Notes under the pieces: generated by a model
Databases searched by the model: none
What the model saw: the letters and a program-made list of their open reading frames with translations, nothing else
What the model was told of the DNA's origin: nothing
In this document: positions 22,455 to 33,224 of the stretch, piece by piece
How positions within the stretch are numbered: the first letter of the stretch is position 1
Layout of the letters: each line of letters begins with the position of its first letter
From: Nymphaea colorata
Lineage: Eukaryota > Streptophyta > Magnoliopsida > Nymphaeales > Nymphaeaceae
Length of the DNA: 64,000 bases
NCBI RefSeq assembly: GCF_008831285.2
Contig: NC_045149.1
Coordinates: 2,048,001 to 2,112,000 of the forward strand
Reading direction: 5' to 3'
Position numbers and translations under genes: made by a program

Positions 22455-22769
22455 TGAAGCAGTGATTGGAGTTCATTATTTTAATCCCCATGAAAAAAGT
22501 GCCAAAAACACAAAAGGAAAAAGGAAATCATTAAAAAAAGATGAAAAACTCAAGAACAATAAGGGATAGGGCTTCTTGTTCAACGATTAGTCTTATACAA
22601 AAGAAAAGAAGCCAATTTAAGAGACCTAAGCCCTAAATCTAAATTGGACATCACACCCACTAAACAGAAGGGTTCAAATCCTAAAGAACATCAATGTCCG
22701 ATACAACCAAACCCAAAGCCTAAGTGGATCGAAATCTGAAACCTAACCCACTGACACTACATTGTGTCA
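22455..22769 (-). repeat. 3' LTR of the TRIM-like element
   Basis: 315 bp, matched to 23184-23484 along its whole length (for example CCTAAGCCCTA, CCAAAGCCTAA and ACACTACATTG in plus orientation). Terminal bases TG...CA. Confidence 0.82.
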
Positions 22770-23169
22770 ATCTCCTTGGGTTAAAACAAACATCTCTTGA
22801 TGAATGAGTTAGTTTTTCTGTGATGTGGATGAGCCACAATAGAATGATGGTCCTTTGGACCGTCTTGAGTAAGCACATAGATATTCCTGGCTCGCGGAGG
22901 TTGGAAATGGAACCCACTGCTAGAAGTGCATCATAGTAGCAAGGGTTTGGTTGTCTCGAACCAGATTTTCTTGATTAGCCTCTTCCAAAGCAGATTGTCT
23001 TTGATTGTTCTATTGTTTCTGTTAACAAATCTTGCTCACAACTTCCATTAATTTCCACATCAGATCCTCAATGTTTTTTGCAATATATTTTTTTCCCTTT
23101 CCTTTGGATTTGTTTACAATAAGTCATTCTTGGAGACTTTGGCCATTATGAAGATTAAGGAAAAATCCT

Positions 23170-23183
23170 GGTCTCTGATACCA
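23170..23183 (-). other. primer-binding site of the TRIM-like element
   Basis: The minus strand reads TGGTATCAGAGACC, a perfect 11-base match to the initiator tRNA-Met primer site, directly inside the 5' LTR. Confidence 0.85.
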
Positions 23184-23484
23184 GTCTAACACAGTGATTA
23201 GAGTGCCTCACTCTAATCCCATTGAAAAAAGCATAAAAAATACACATGAACAATAGGAAAGCACAAAACTGAAGGGAATCTCAATAATGATGAGGGATTA
23301 GGATTTCTTGATCAGTAATTATTCCTAAAAAAAAGAAAAGACACCTAAGCCCTAGATTTGAATTGCACCTCAGACCCATTAACCAAACATCCAAATCAGA
23401 AAGAACTTCAATGCGAAAACATCAAATCCAAAGCCTAAATGGATCTGAATCTGGGACCTAACCCACTAACACTACATTGCCTCA
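23184..23484 (-). repeat. 5' LTR of the TRIM-like element
   Basis: 301 bp. Its inner end has drifted (TGTTAGAC instead of CTTCA), which hides the terminal CA, but the outer end keeps TGAGG and abuts ATCAT. Confidence 0.8.
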
Positions 23485-23489
23485 ATCAT

Positions 23490-24164
23490 GATCAGCAAAC
23501 ATGATAGCATGTAGGAAAGGTAGTGAATGTTTTGACACTCATAAAGGAAAGGGCAGAAAAATAAATTCATGTATAAGAGCAGTAGTTGCATTGAAACTTC
23601 TTGGACCAATAAATTATTTAAGGGACTAAGGCAAATGAGTATACTGAGAAAAAGAGACAAGTTGTAAATGCTTTCATTGCATTTTATCCTTGTAAAGGGA
23701 TCCAAATAGCCATGTAAACCACTCAATAATAATTCTAGCAAAAGAAATTTCAGGACAAACAATTGATCTCTATTATTTAAAATGTTTTTGAACTATTTTA
23801 CCATTTTAGCCACAAATACTTCCTTGTTTGGTTTCTGTCTATTGAATTTAAAATAGAAAACAAAATTGCCATATGCATCTTTAATCTTATATAATGTGTA
23901 GCAACTTTTCTACCAACAATGGCATTACATATTCCAATTTTTTTCTCATGAAAGGTCAACAACACATGGGAATAAATGAGAACAAAGCTATATTTAGCAC
24001 ATAGCAAGAAACTAAAAAGGATTTCTCTAAAAAGTCCCAACAACACAATGGAACTGAAAACATGTATAGCTGAAACTTGAAGTAGATGATTCTGCAAAAG
24101 ATGAACAAGTAGCTAATGAAATCTTGAGCATGTGCGTAATCTTTTTCAATGATAAAATCAGATT
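23490..24164. other. no gene recognised
   Basis: Two minus-strand frames (23472-23762 and 23798-24097) are open for about 100 codons and are Leu/Phe/Ser-rich, but show no recognisable domain and read like AT-rich noise. Confidence 0.45.
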
Positions 24165-24498
24165 GTTGGGAGAGGTGTGTTTAGAATTTATTTGATGCTT
24201 ATTTCTGAAAGATAAATGTGACTACGTTGTCATGGAGAAAAAGGCAAATAACAGCTAGGGGTTGAGCAATGATTAGATTGTGACATAAATTGTAAACTAT
24301 ATGAAAGGTCTTGTCATTCTAAAATTGTAAATAGCATGAAACATTTCTCTAAGAATGAGCCATTGAAAACAAAGGCATGAAGGGAGTTGCAAAGAGCTCT
24401 AAGAGAGCAAAAAATATTATAGAAACAAATGATGCTTTGCAATTTTCAAGATGGCCTATGTGTAACAACAAAAGAGAATAGTCACTCTTCAGCCCTAT

Positions 24499-24962
24499 TG
24501 GGTAGGCTAGGGTCGAGCCTAGGCTCGCGGGTGCCGGTCAATGTTGACCAAAGGTGGAGTGGGTTGACTAAGTGGGTGGTTGACTAATTGGACCTAGCTC
24601 AGTGCGTCCGGACCAAGTAGGTCAAGTGTCACTCGAGGTAGGCTCGAGTCACTAAGGGGAGTTACAAGAAACTGGGCTCGGTAGGTTGCACCTAGGTTCG
24701 GCTAAGGTGAAGGGTAAGATAGTGGATTAGGACAAGGCCGAGAGAAGTGGGAATCCTAAGTGAGGGTGCGGCACGTGAAGTCTCCTAGCTAGGTGGGGTT
24801 TGGCTTGGTCGGTCAAACCAAGAGGATGCGCCGATACTAACATTCAGTATTTACCTTTCAAAAAAGGTGAGTACTGATGACATACAAATGAGTCTTGACC
24901 TTTCAATCAAGTCTTCACCTTCCTGACTTTTCCATAATGAGTCTTGACCTTTCCAGAAGAAT
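24499..24962 (+). mobile_element. unidentified GC-rich insertion in LINE copy 1
   Basis: LINE copy 2 runs without a break from CAGCCCTATTG to CTAATAAAG (about 38630-38640), while copy 1 has ~464 bp of GC-richer sequence at that point. The insert is rich in TTGAC/GGTCAA words, one of them an inverted pair GGTCAA-TG-TTGACC near 24536, and in AGTCTTGACCTTTC repeats near its right end (24890-24955). No poly-A, terminal inverted repeat or clear target duplication was found. It could be a solo LTR fragment or SINE; I cannot decide. Confidence 0.5.
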
Positions 24963-25423
24963 GCCAGTAAAGGGATTCAGAGGGCATTGTTTAGCATGGA
25001 CAATTGAAAAGCCCCGAGGCATGATGGATTTGTGTTAGAGTTTTTCAAGCATTGCTGGAATCAAGTAGAAGAAGATATCACAGTGGCAGCATGTGATTAC
25101 TTTGTTACAGTTAAATGATATGGCCCCTATATTTGGAAAACAATTTACTAGAAGCTAGTCACATGGGTAAATGTAAGTTAGGAAAGGAGTCCAAGACTGA
25201 TTTTTGCAATGACAATTAGAGGTGGGGTATATTGTTGTTCCTTATTGGTGGTGAGGAATGACGAAAAAGCAAATATACCATAAAATTTTCAGCGGAGCAA
25301 ATTCAACAGATCAATAATAGATCCTTTAAGGCCATGATCTTCTTAATCTGGTTTGAACGGTGAAGTTTCATTGTGGCGGGGGGACTTGAATGTTAACAGC
25401 TTCCAGAGAATGGATAGGGCAAA

Positions 25424-25621
25424 TTGGTTACAGCTTGGTGGACATTATGTATGGCTGCTTATGAGAGGCTTCTCATCTTTGATGGACTTCAAAGGTTGGG
25501 TTTTGTAGTGGTTAATAGATGTGCACATTGTAAAACTGAAGCTGAGGCTAGTCACCACATAATTTTGGATTGCAGAAATGCTCAATCGGTGCGGAGATTT
25601 CTTAGTGTCAAATTAAAATAG
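25424..25621 (+). pseudogene. LINE zf-RVT (zinc-binding in reverse transcriptase) domain
   Basis: The frame reads YERLLIFDGLQRLGFVVVNR, then CAHCKTEAEASHHIILDC: a CX2C...HHxxxxC metal-binding pattern known downstream of the RT of plant LINEs. It is the longest intact piece of LINE copy 1. Counterpart in copy 2: 40390-40560, which has a frameshift. Confidence 0.75.
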
Positions 25622-26095
25622 AAAATTTACAGTTGGCATTTTAGTAAACGAAATGTGGCATTGGTGGTGATGGTTTAAATTTATAGCAAATTGGATGGGA
25701 AGGTATTGGTTAATGGTGTTTCCATTAGTCATTTGGAGAATATGGGAAACTATAATGAGTCTCTACACGAGGATAAATGATAATGTAAATCAAGAAGAGA
25801 TGTCTGTAAGATGCTATGGGATGATGTTCAGTGTGGCTGATATCAAATGTGAGGCATGATCTCTAGCCAAATTATAGGGAGTTGAATTTTATTATAGCAT
25901 CTATAAAGGTAAAATTTACTCACTCTTACAAAGTATCAATGATTATTCGAGCTATAGATAACGTGACTGCATATATTGGAATGCATGGGCTGAAGTCAGT
26001 TTTTGTTGGGATGAATGTAGCATCATTGACACTTTCCCTGACTGCTCAAATAGTGGCTGATGTTTTGAGTTAAAAAATAAAGAAGACCCTACATA

Positions 26096-26640
26096 ACAAA
26101 ACAAGAGTTTGTAGAGGGATTTTACTTAGAGGAAAGGAACTTTTTTTTTCTCAAATTTTTGAGAGGTAGTTATTGTTAGTGAGGTGATTAGTATTCTACA
26201 CTTTTGTATATCTCTCAACTCCTGTAAGGTGTGGTTCTTTTTACCTAGAATGTAAGCTTGTCTTAGTGCAAGTAAAGGCGATCAGTAGTTAAAACTCTTC
26301 AATTAGATAACGGGAGAGAAACCCAAGACAATGGCATGTACTCTGATGGGACATGAGATCAAGCATAAGGAGTATCAATGTTTTGAACCAAAAGAGAAAA
26401 GTAGACAAAGGATGGCATGTTTTGTGGCTAGTGCAAAGATGCATTTCAAGGATAATAAATAGAAGAAAAACATTGTTTTACAAATATCAACATGCAAATG
26501 TTTGCATCCCCAAAATCTATTTTGGTCTTTGGAGTGCTTCAAAAAAAATTTTTTTTTTTGAAATGAGAGAGAAATGGACTCACCCGTTGGTATGGGGATT
26601 GATCATTCTCAGTTCTTTTACTGAGGGTAACCAATCCAAA
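26096..26640. other. no gene recognised
   Basis: Possibly the LINE 3' untranslated end at first, then unknown AT-rich sequence with a short A/T-run at about 26540. The 26353-26658 frame has no family motif. Confidence 0.4.
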
Positions 26641-27407
26641 GGCTATGTTTATTCTTGATGTGTTTCGTTTTTGTTTAAATATCTTTTCATTATAAATGCA
26701 GTATGGTGTTTATGAAAATATTACAGATTTGGTGTTTCAAATTTTTGAGAAAGTTTTGAAGAGTCATTTGAGAATACAAAACACTTTGATTTGGAAAATC
26801 TTATCAAATATCATTTGGAAACTTTTGATGATCGGTTTTGAAGTCGATTTAGTGTTCTCTTAAGAAATTAAGTAGGTTTGAGATTTTGTTTTAATTCGGT
26901 TGCTACCTAGCTAGAGTTCCATCTCATCTTACTTAAGTTCTTTTAGAGATGTGCTTGTAATCATTTATGATCTCACAAGTGAATGTGAATGTATGAATGC
27001 ATTGACCTTACATGATTAGAAGCAAATTACTCATTCCTACTATGACATTCCTTAAAAACATTCATATTATCACATACATCTAAGTTTTTTTTTTATTTAA
27101 ATGATTGTCGTAAATATTTTTATGAAAAGAGAATTTTTTTTTAAAATGAAATGAGTTTGTAGATCATCAAGCATGATTCCAATATTGGGTTATTACTTGA
27201 GTTTTGGTCTTGGTAAAGTCGACAAATGACAAATTAAAACCTTGGATTTTGGGAGAAAAATTTGAAAGAATAGAAAAGAGGAAATACTTTAACCTGAGAT
27301 GAATAGGGTGAAAGAGAGAGAGAGAGAGATTTTTAAAATCACAAAATAAAATATTTTAAAAAGAGAGAGATTTTAAAGAGAAAGCGATTTTAGAGAGAGA
27401 GATAGAG

Positions 27408-27410
<3 letters not shown>

Positions 27411-27486
<76 letters not shown>
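27411..27486 (+). repeat. TA microsatellite
   Basis: A pure TA run of 76 bp, flanked by GA-rich tracts on both sides. Confidence 0.95.
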
Positions 27487-27489
<3 letters not shown>

Positions 27490-28592
27490 GTAAAAAAATA
27501 TTTAACTTGTAGAGAGAGATAAAAGAATCTAGAGAGAGAATGGAATACACATATATATTCATTTATATGTATACATATATGAAAATATATAAAAAAATGT
27601 TAAATCATAAAAAGAGAAAAACAAAGAGAGGTAGTCATGTGCACGTATACATATATAGTATGTATATACGCATATGCTTTCATGAGAGTTGAAATCATGA
27701 AATAACATGAAAATATCTTACTTTGATTTTTCTATGTAGGCCAGAGAGAAACTTGGGCTCATGCAAGAGCCTAGGCTAAGTCTAAAAGGCCTCGTTGAAG
27801 AAGTTTTGCTTTCGACAAATCTTTTGAAAAACATGGTTCCAAATATTTTTATATGTAAACATAAAAAACCATAATTATTTTGTTTATTACAAGAAAATCT
27901 ATTTCTCCCACCATTGGATATGGAAGAAAATCAAATACACATGAAATAGAAAACAACATAACAAAGCACTCATTGAGGTTCTTAATCAGGTGATTAAGAG
28001 AAAAACTAAACGTGAGAATATCATAAAGATGCATTTTAACATGAACATATTCATGAAGGCCTTTCCCGGATTGGACAAATCTAACATCAAAAATCAATAT
28101 AAAAGTGAAGAAATCCCAACACAAACACTCATTCTCACTGTTCATTTATCCATTAATTAAGAAAAATTAATCTATCATACATGAACATCATCTCAAACAT
28201 AAAGGATGAATAAAGCAACATAACAAGTATATTTCAGTAATAAATGAAGAAATAAAATTTATTTTGCCTTGCTCATACTCCTGGTGCACACAAGAGTATC
28301 TCTCGACTACATGCCTCTAAATATAAGTGATTTTTGAAATGAATCTCTTTCTTTGGATGTTCCTAGGGTTGCTTTGGGTGAAACTCCAAAATGATAAAGG
28401 TATTCTTCCAAAAGATCCTCTCGTGCTCTCTTGAAGAGTTGAGATTTGGAGAAGCTTGCCCATAAGGTTGGGGGAGAAGAATAAGAGAAGAAGAGAAAAA
28501 TGGAGAGAGAGAGCAAAAGAAAACTCTAAATTTTCAAGTGAAAGTACTAGAGGTTCCCAAGGGTTAGCTCATGACCAAAAGAGAAGATTGTG

Positions 28593-28610
28593 GGGGTATT
28601 TATAGGGAGT
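28593..28610 (-). promoter_or_regulatory. TATA box of repeat P2
   Basis: The minus strand reads CTCCCTATAAATACCCCC, about 80 bp before a CT-rich leader. Position matches the TATA-like site of P1 at 16535-16550. Confidence 0.45.
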
Positions 28611-29565
28611 TTTGGAAATAAAACTCAAAATTTGATTTTTTTTAATATAATAATTTTTTATGTGAATTCTATGTATTTTTTAATGATTTATTTTTTTTTA
28701 AAATAGGCTTTGAGCAAGTGGGATTGGTCCTTAGCCCTGTAAATACCCCTATGGGGTGTGGGTAGGGCTAATGCCCACCCACCAGAGCCAAAACCACCCC
28801 CAAGGGGCAGTTTTAGCCAAGAAAAGGGGCCATGCCATCCCACCCCAAGCTTGGCACATTTGCATGTGCGTGGCCGCGATTGGCCATGTGCATGCAGCAC
28901 ATCGCGTGGCAGTGCCTGAGCATCTGGCGCATCGCTACCATGCGCGGTGCACAGCCTAGCGTGGTGCTGAGTTCAAATTGAGTTTGAGGGGGGGGTGCCC
29001 CTCTTATTGTCTCATCTAGACCAATAAGGATGGATTTCGCCCCCTAGCCTCCAAGGGGTCTGTTCATAAAATAAAATAAAATAAATCACATTTTTAAGTG
29101 TGTATCTATAAGGGATAAAAATGGTTTTTGTTACCAATGAGGGCGACTCTGTTGTGAGTGATTTTGGGCTCGTTTTAAATCCAGATTGGGTTAAATTGGT
29201 CAACAACGCATTCTAGTGAGTGATTTATGCTCAAAAATACATTTTTGGCACGAGAACGAGACATATAATAACAATGGGAAGATTTGTGCATGCACACATA
29301 GTGCTCGATAGCATCAAATTTTGTTGTGTTGATCTTAGCTCTGGATTTTGAGTTTGAAATTCTCAATTCGGATCTAGACATTGGTTTTGGGTCTAATTTA
29401 GATCCGAGAGTTGGATTTTGAATTTGAATATTGCATTTGGACTCAGACATGGATCTAGAGATTCATTTTGGATTGAATAGTCATGAATTTGTTCTGGATC
29501 TAGGGTTGGGCTTAGGGTCCATAAATTAAATCCAAATACAGTCTATTTGAAAAAGTTTGGGGTGA

Positions 29566-30935
29566 TAACAGCGAGCATTTTCTTGATGAACTTAGATGAC
29601 CACAATCTAGGAAATCCAGGTCCAATACCAAGTGACATTAATCAACTACTAGATAAGGTCAGGACCTATCTCATATGTCATGTCCCAGAACCAAAATAGA
29701 CTTTATCAGTTCAACCATATCCATTTAAAACTCTACCACCAAACTTACCTCTTAAATTTCAACCAACTTAACCCAATATCTCTTAGCTAACCTACCATAG
29801 TCTGGTCACTGACGCCCTATGATCAAGTTGATGATGATGATCTAACACCCAAATCCTTTGTTGCCATCTAGTCCCATAGCAAAGCCAATGCCTAGGAACC
29901 TTTTTGCTACAATGAATCTCTCAATATGTAGAATGGTGAGTAGCAATGGATAAAGAATTTCATGCCCTATAGAAAAATCAAAAAAGGGAAATAGTACCAC
30001 AAAAGGATCATTTTCATGCCATCCATCAAAAGTGGTTTACAAGCTCCAATACAATATTAACAGAACTATTGCTAGGCACAAAGCAATCCTCATGACTAAA
30101 GGTTATCTTAGGAGGCTGGAATTACTTTTATGGAGACTTTTAATCCGATCATTAAACCAATATTTGTGTGGATGCATCTCTCTTTATCTGCACATTTCAA
30201 ATGGGATATTCACCAATTTGATTTCAACAATGCTTTCTTAAATGGGTTTCTAACCAATGAAGGTTACATGTTGCAGTTTGAAGGTTACAAAGACCCCAAA
30301 AATGACCCAATCATCTGTGCCATCTTGTGTCTCTTGTGAAGGCACTTTGGAGAATGAAATAGGCACCACACACCTAGTACATGTGTCTTAATAAATTCCT
30401 AGAAAGTTGTGGATTACATATCTCTACCTTAGTTCCATCTTTTATTTAATTCTCAAGGATTTGAGCCTTTGTCTTTGTCTATGTGGATGACATCCTTGCC
30501 ATAGGACCATCTAAAGAGGTAAAAATGAAGGTGATTTTTCAATAGTTGAAATGATACTTTTCCATAATATGAGTTGTTTGACATCTTTTAAGGAGTTAAA
30601 TTTATCCATGAAAATGATTCAACTTAAGTTAGTCAAAAGAATTATTTGCTCAATATCCTCAAACGAACCCATATGGACAATGCAAAAATGTCGGCTAGCT
30701 CTATGAGCACCACATTAAATTTTCCAAGGAAGGAGCTTCTTTCGAGAAGAAGACTTTTCATTGAAGTGATGTTGGTGCAGTTATATATGTGTGCTTCACC
30801 AAGTAAGATATTTCATTTTCAGTAAATAAGGTCTACCAATATATGCATCAGCCCACTATTGATCACTAGAAAGAGGTAAAGTATATTCTAAGATATGTTC
30901 AAGGTATACTAAACTCTAGCTTGCATTTTAAACCA
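29566..30935 (+). pseudogene. copia reverse transcriptase remnant
   Basis: AMDKEFHALQKNQKREIVPQ (from about 29948), KWF and VYKLQYNINRTIARHKA with TKGYL (30035-30105) are the RT N-terminus. ETFNPIIKP and WDIHQFDFNNAFLNGFL with YMLQFEGYKDP (30130-30300) follow in another frame. Next are LVKALWRMKQAP-like sequence (about 30330) and the catalytic box FVYVDDILAIG (about 30477-30510). RT-RNase H connection motifs (HQPTIDHxKEVKYILRYVQG) are at 30850-30905. Many stops. Bases 29566-29940 are probably the linker. Active-site YVDD is intact though the frame is not. Confidence 0.82.
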
Positions 30936-32090
30936 ACCAAAGATCTTTTGATTCTCCAAGCCTATGCTGACACTGGCTGGGTAGGATGTTTGGACAATCA
31001 AAAGTCAACAAAAGGGTGTGTGATATTCCTTGGAGGAAATGCAATTTCATGGTTCTCAAAAAGATAACGAACTACTGCATTGTCCAATGCAAAGGCAAAA
31101 CACAAACCTATTGAAGGAGGTGTGGCAGACTTATTTTGTACTCAATCCTTGTAGAAGAGTCAATGTTCAAACCAAATAAGGCCCATGTTCTTTACCAAAC
31201 AATTCATGTTGCCTTTGCATGCTTTTCCCCTTCAATGAATGTACCAAGACTCCCATATGTGTCTAACCATGGCAGATATTAATAGACTTTTAACTGGTTA
31301 TTTCCTTGATAAAAGGAGCTGAATGGAAACAAGTGGCCAAGAAATCAGACAACTTTGGATGATTATGAAGCTACAAAAAAAGTATTCTTGTTAAACAAGT
31401 ATTATTTCTCACCCTTACCCCAATTAGTTTGGCCAAGACAGCCAAATCAATCAACTATTTTGATTGAACTGGTGACTCTCCAAGTGTGATAAGTGAAAGT
31501 AGTCTCAGCAAATGCAAGTCCTGTCCAATTAATGTATGAAGCATTATCATCATCAAACCCATGTAATCGGCTGACTCTCATGGTTACCATTAATAAGAGT
31601 AATTCTAACTGGATATCTCACATGCATGAACCGTGGATTAGTCCTCAAATAAAAGAAGACAAAAGTGGAAGGTCAAACATCATAAAGGAATACATGTCTA
31701 ACAGAAGTAAACCTCAGAAATTGTTTTTTGGACACACTATTACCAAGCAAAAAAGTAAAAACCAAGTATAAACAACAAAGTAAAAGTTAAAAAAACATTT
31801 TCAAAAACCAACTATGTTAGTTGTAGCTAAACATATTCATCAAAAAGATAAAGAAATACAAAATTGCACTTATTTGATCTTAGTATCCAGATACCATTCT
31901 AATAAAAGCAATATTCATGCTTTGATGAAATACTTGGAATTCGACTTCCACTTTGTCAAAAATCATGTTTACAATTTTCACATAATGGTTCAGTTCATTG
32001 AGTCAAATGAACATGTAGCTGATGGTTTGACAAAACCCCTAAATCTTGCCTTACATGAACAATTGAAAGGCAATTTGAGCATTTCATAAT
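30936..32090 (+). pseudogene. copia RNase H remnant, split by about 0.7 kb
   Basis: AYADTGWVGCLDNQKSTKGC and GGNAISWFSKR (30960-31070) are the first half, with ADTGW where SDADW is usual. SNAKAKHKPI follows. The second half appears only at about 31900-32085: MKYLEFDFHFVKNHV, QFIESNEHVADGLTKPL and the end of the protein. The stretch between, roughly 31150-31880, does not fit RNase H and is probably an insertion; no element could be named in it (an open frame at 31493-31771 has no motif). Confidence 0.75.
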
Positions 32091-32113
32091 ACACCCTCAA
32101 ATTGAGGGTGGCA

Positions 32114-32382
32114 TGTTAAGGATAATTGTTCAACCATTGATCAGCCAGCCTGTGCCATGGCCATCTTAGGAGTGTTCAACCTTCAGTTACATAAGGAGAC
32201 CCATTTAAATTCAAATTATTTTTTGAGTATAGCAAGTGTATCTCTGTCATTATTTTTGATTTTTTGTAATCCTTATCTCATGTAATGTTTTCCATTGAGA
32301 TATTAATTTAAATAGTCATGCACTCTCTGCACATTGTGTAAGTGAGGATTCTTTCCAATTATTGTGATACTGAACTAACACA
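32114..32382 (+). repeat. probable 3' LTR of the copia remnant
   Basis: AATTGAGGGTGGCA, a typical copia purine tract, is followed by TGTTAAGGATAATTG. An end in AACACA at 32382 gives 269 bp with TG...CA ends. No 5' partner is in the window, so the right border is inferred. Confidence 0.55.
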
Positions 32383-32949
32383 ACATTAGCTCGGTAGTTT
32401 TCAAGTGTATTCCTTTTGCAATGGAATTGATAAGAGCATGCATGGTCATCAGTGAAATACTCTTGCCTATACTTCATATGTATGTAATTTTTTTTTAATA
32501 ATTAATTTCATACAAATCCATAGATACCAGTCATAGCATAGATAATTAGGTCTGCCAGTTTGTGTGACTATTGTTTTTCTTGCTTTCATTGTCCTACTGA
32601 TGTAAGGAAGCCATCACCTCCTCTTGCATAATGCTAGGTGTTTCACCTTCACCTTATTAAGTGATATATCTCACCAGTTTTTCATGACATGCTCATAATT
32701 GTGCTGCAACCTGCATCCCAAATAGTTCTGAAATTTGTGAGCTTCCAATGCTCAATATTAGCTACAAATAGTGTTCTTATTTAGTTTGAGAAAAATTGGG
32801 GGTGATAATCAAGCTTAAGACTGGAACTAATAAATTAAGATGTCTACTTCATACCATTTAAGTTCATCATGTAGACTTCTATTGTAAACATTAAAATAAG
32901 ATAAATAAAAGAGACAAAATATTTAACATATTTCGGCCAAGGAATTGGC
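32383..32949. other. no gene recognised
   Basis: AT-rich, no coding signal. The right part may belong to the LTR at 32950-33224. Confidence 0.4.
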
Positions 32950-33224
32950 CTTACATTCACAAAAGTTCTCTTTTCCCTCAATAGTTTTTTCTTTTTTTGT
33001 ATGATGATGAGAGATAGGTTACGCCATTATGTGTCAAGGGGGTTTACACAATAGATCCAAATTTTGTCTATTTTAATTGCAAGAATATTGGTGTCTTTTA
33101 CATTTATCTTGATCTCCTTCTATACTTGTGTAATTGTCATCTTTATCTTCAGTAACTTCTGGATCCTTATCTTCGGTAATATCTAACTAGCTTGCATTGT
33201 TAAAAATAGTACTCTTGCTTAACA
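32950..33224 (-). repeat. probable 3' LTR of a minus-strand copia remnant
   Basis: On the minus strand CATGAGGGTG (purine tract) is followed at 33224 by TGTTAAGCAAGAG. The tandem words GAAGATAAGGATCCAGA and GAAGATAAAGATGACAA lie just inside. The far border is not determined and 32950 is only a minimum estimate. Confidence 0.45.

Larger units (their letters stand above)
22455..23484 (-). mobile_element. TRIM/SMART-like miniature LTR retrotransposon, complete
   Basis: 1030 bp, flanked by ATCAT on both sides (22450-22454 and 23485-23489). On the minus strand it has a 5' LTR (23484-23184), a primer site TGGTATCAGAGACC (23183-23170), a 414-bp internal part, a purine tract CCAAGGAGAT (about 22779-22770) and a 3' LTR (22769-22455). 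LTRs begin TGAGGCAATG / TGACACAATG; the 3' copy ends CTTCA. LTR identity looks like 75-80%, so the insertion is old. The internal part has no pol; one frame shows an eroded reading QSALEEANQENLVRDNQ and VPFPTSAS, possibly a gag remnant. Such elements depend on enzymes of other copia elements. Confidence 0.85.
24165..26095 (+). mobile_element. L1-type LINE copy 1, internally deleted
   Basis: Closely related to 38290-41085. Bases 24165-24498 match 38300-38640; after a foreign insertion, 24963-25108 encode the RT start (KGIQRALF-, NGKAPRHDGF-type motif, FFKHCW). The sequence then jumps to the equivalent of 40045, so about 1.27 kb of RT is missing. From 25110 to 26095 it follows copy 2 through the zf-RVT domain to the 3' end. 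Frames are broken; it cannot code for the RT that would copy it by target-primed reverse transcription. Confidence 0.82.
26641..29565 (-). repeat. large diverged repeat P2, inverted relative to P1
   Basis: Read on the minus strand the order is: GATCCA-rich part (29560-29290), GC-rich island with many GCATGC/TGCGC words (29000-28700), TATA box (28610-28593), CT-rich leader, CCAATGGTGGGA (about 27910), CT simple repeats with a TA tract (27540-27310), then the GTAGGAATGA / TTACAAGCAC region (27040-26930). This is the order of P1. Overall similarity is patchy and looks well below 80%, so the copies are old. No coding domain accompanies it. Confidence 0.6.
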
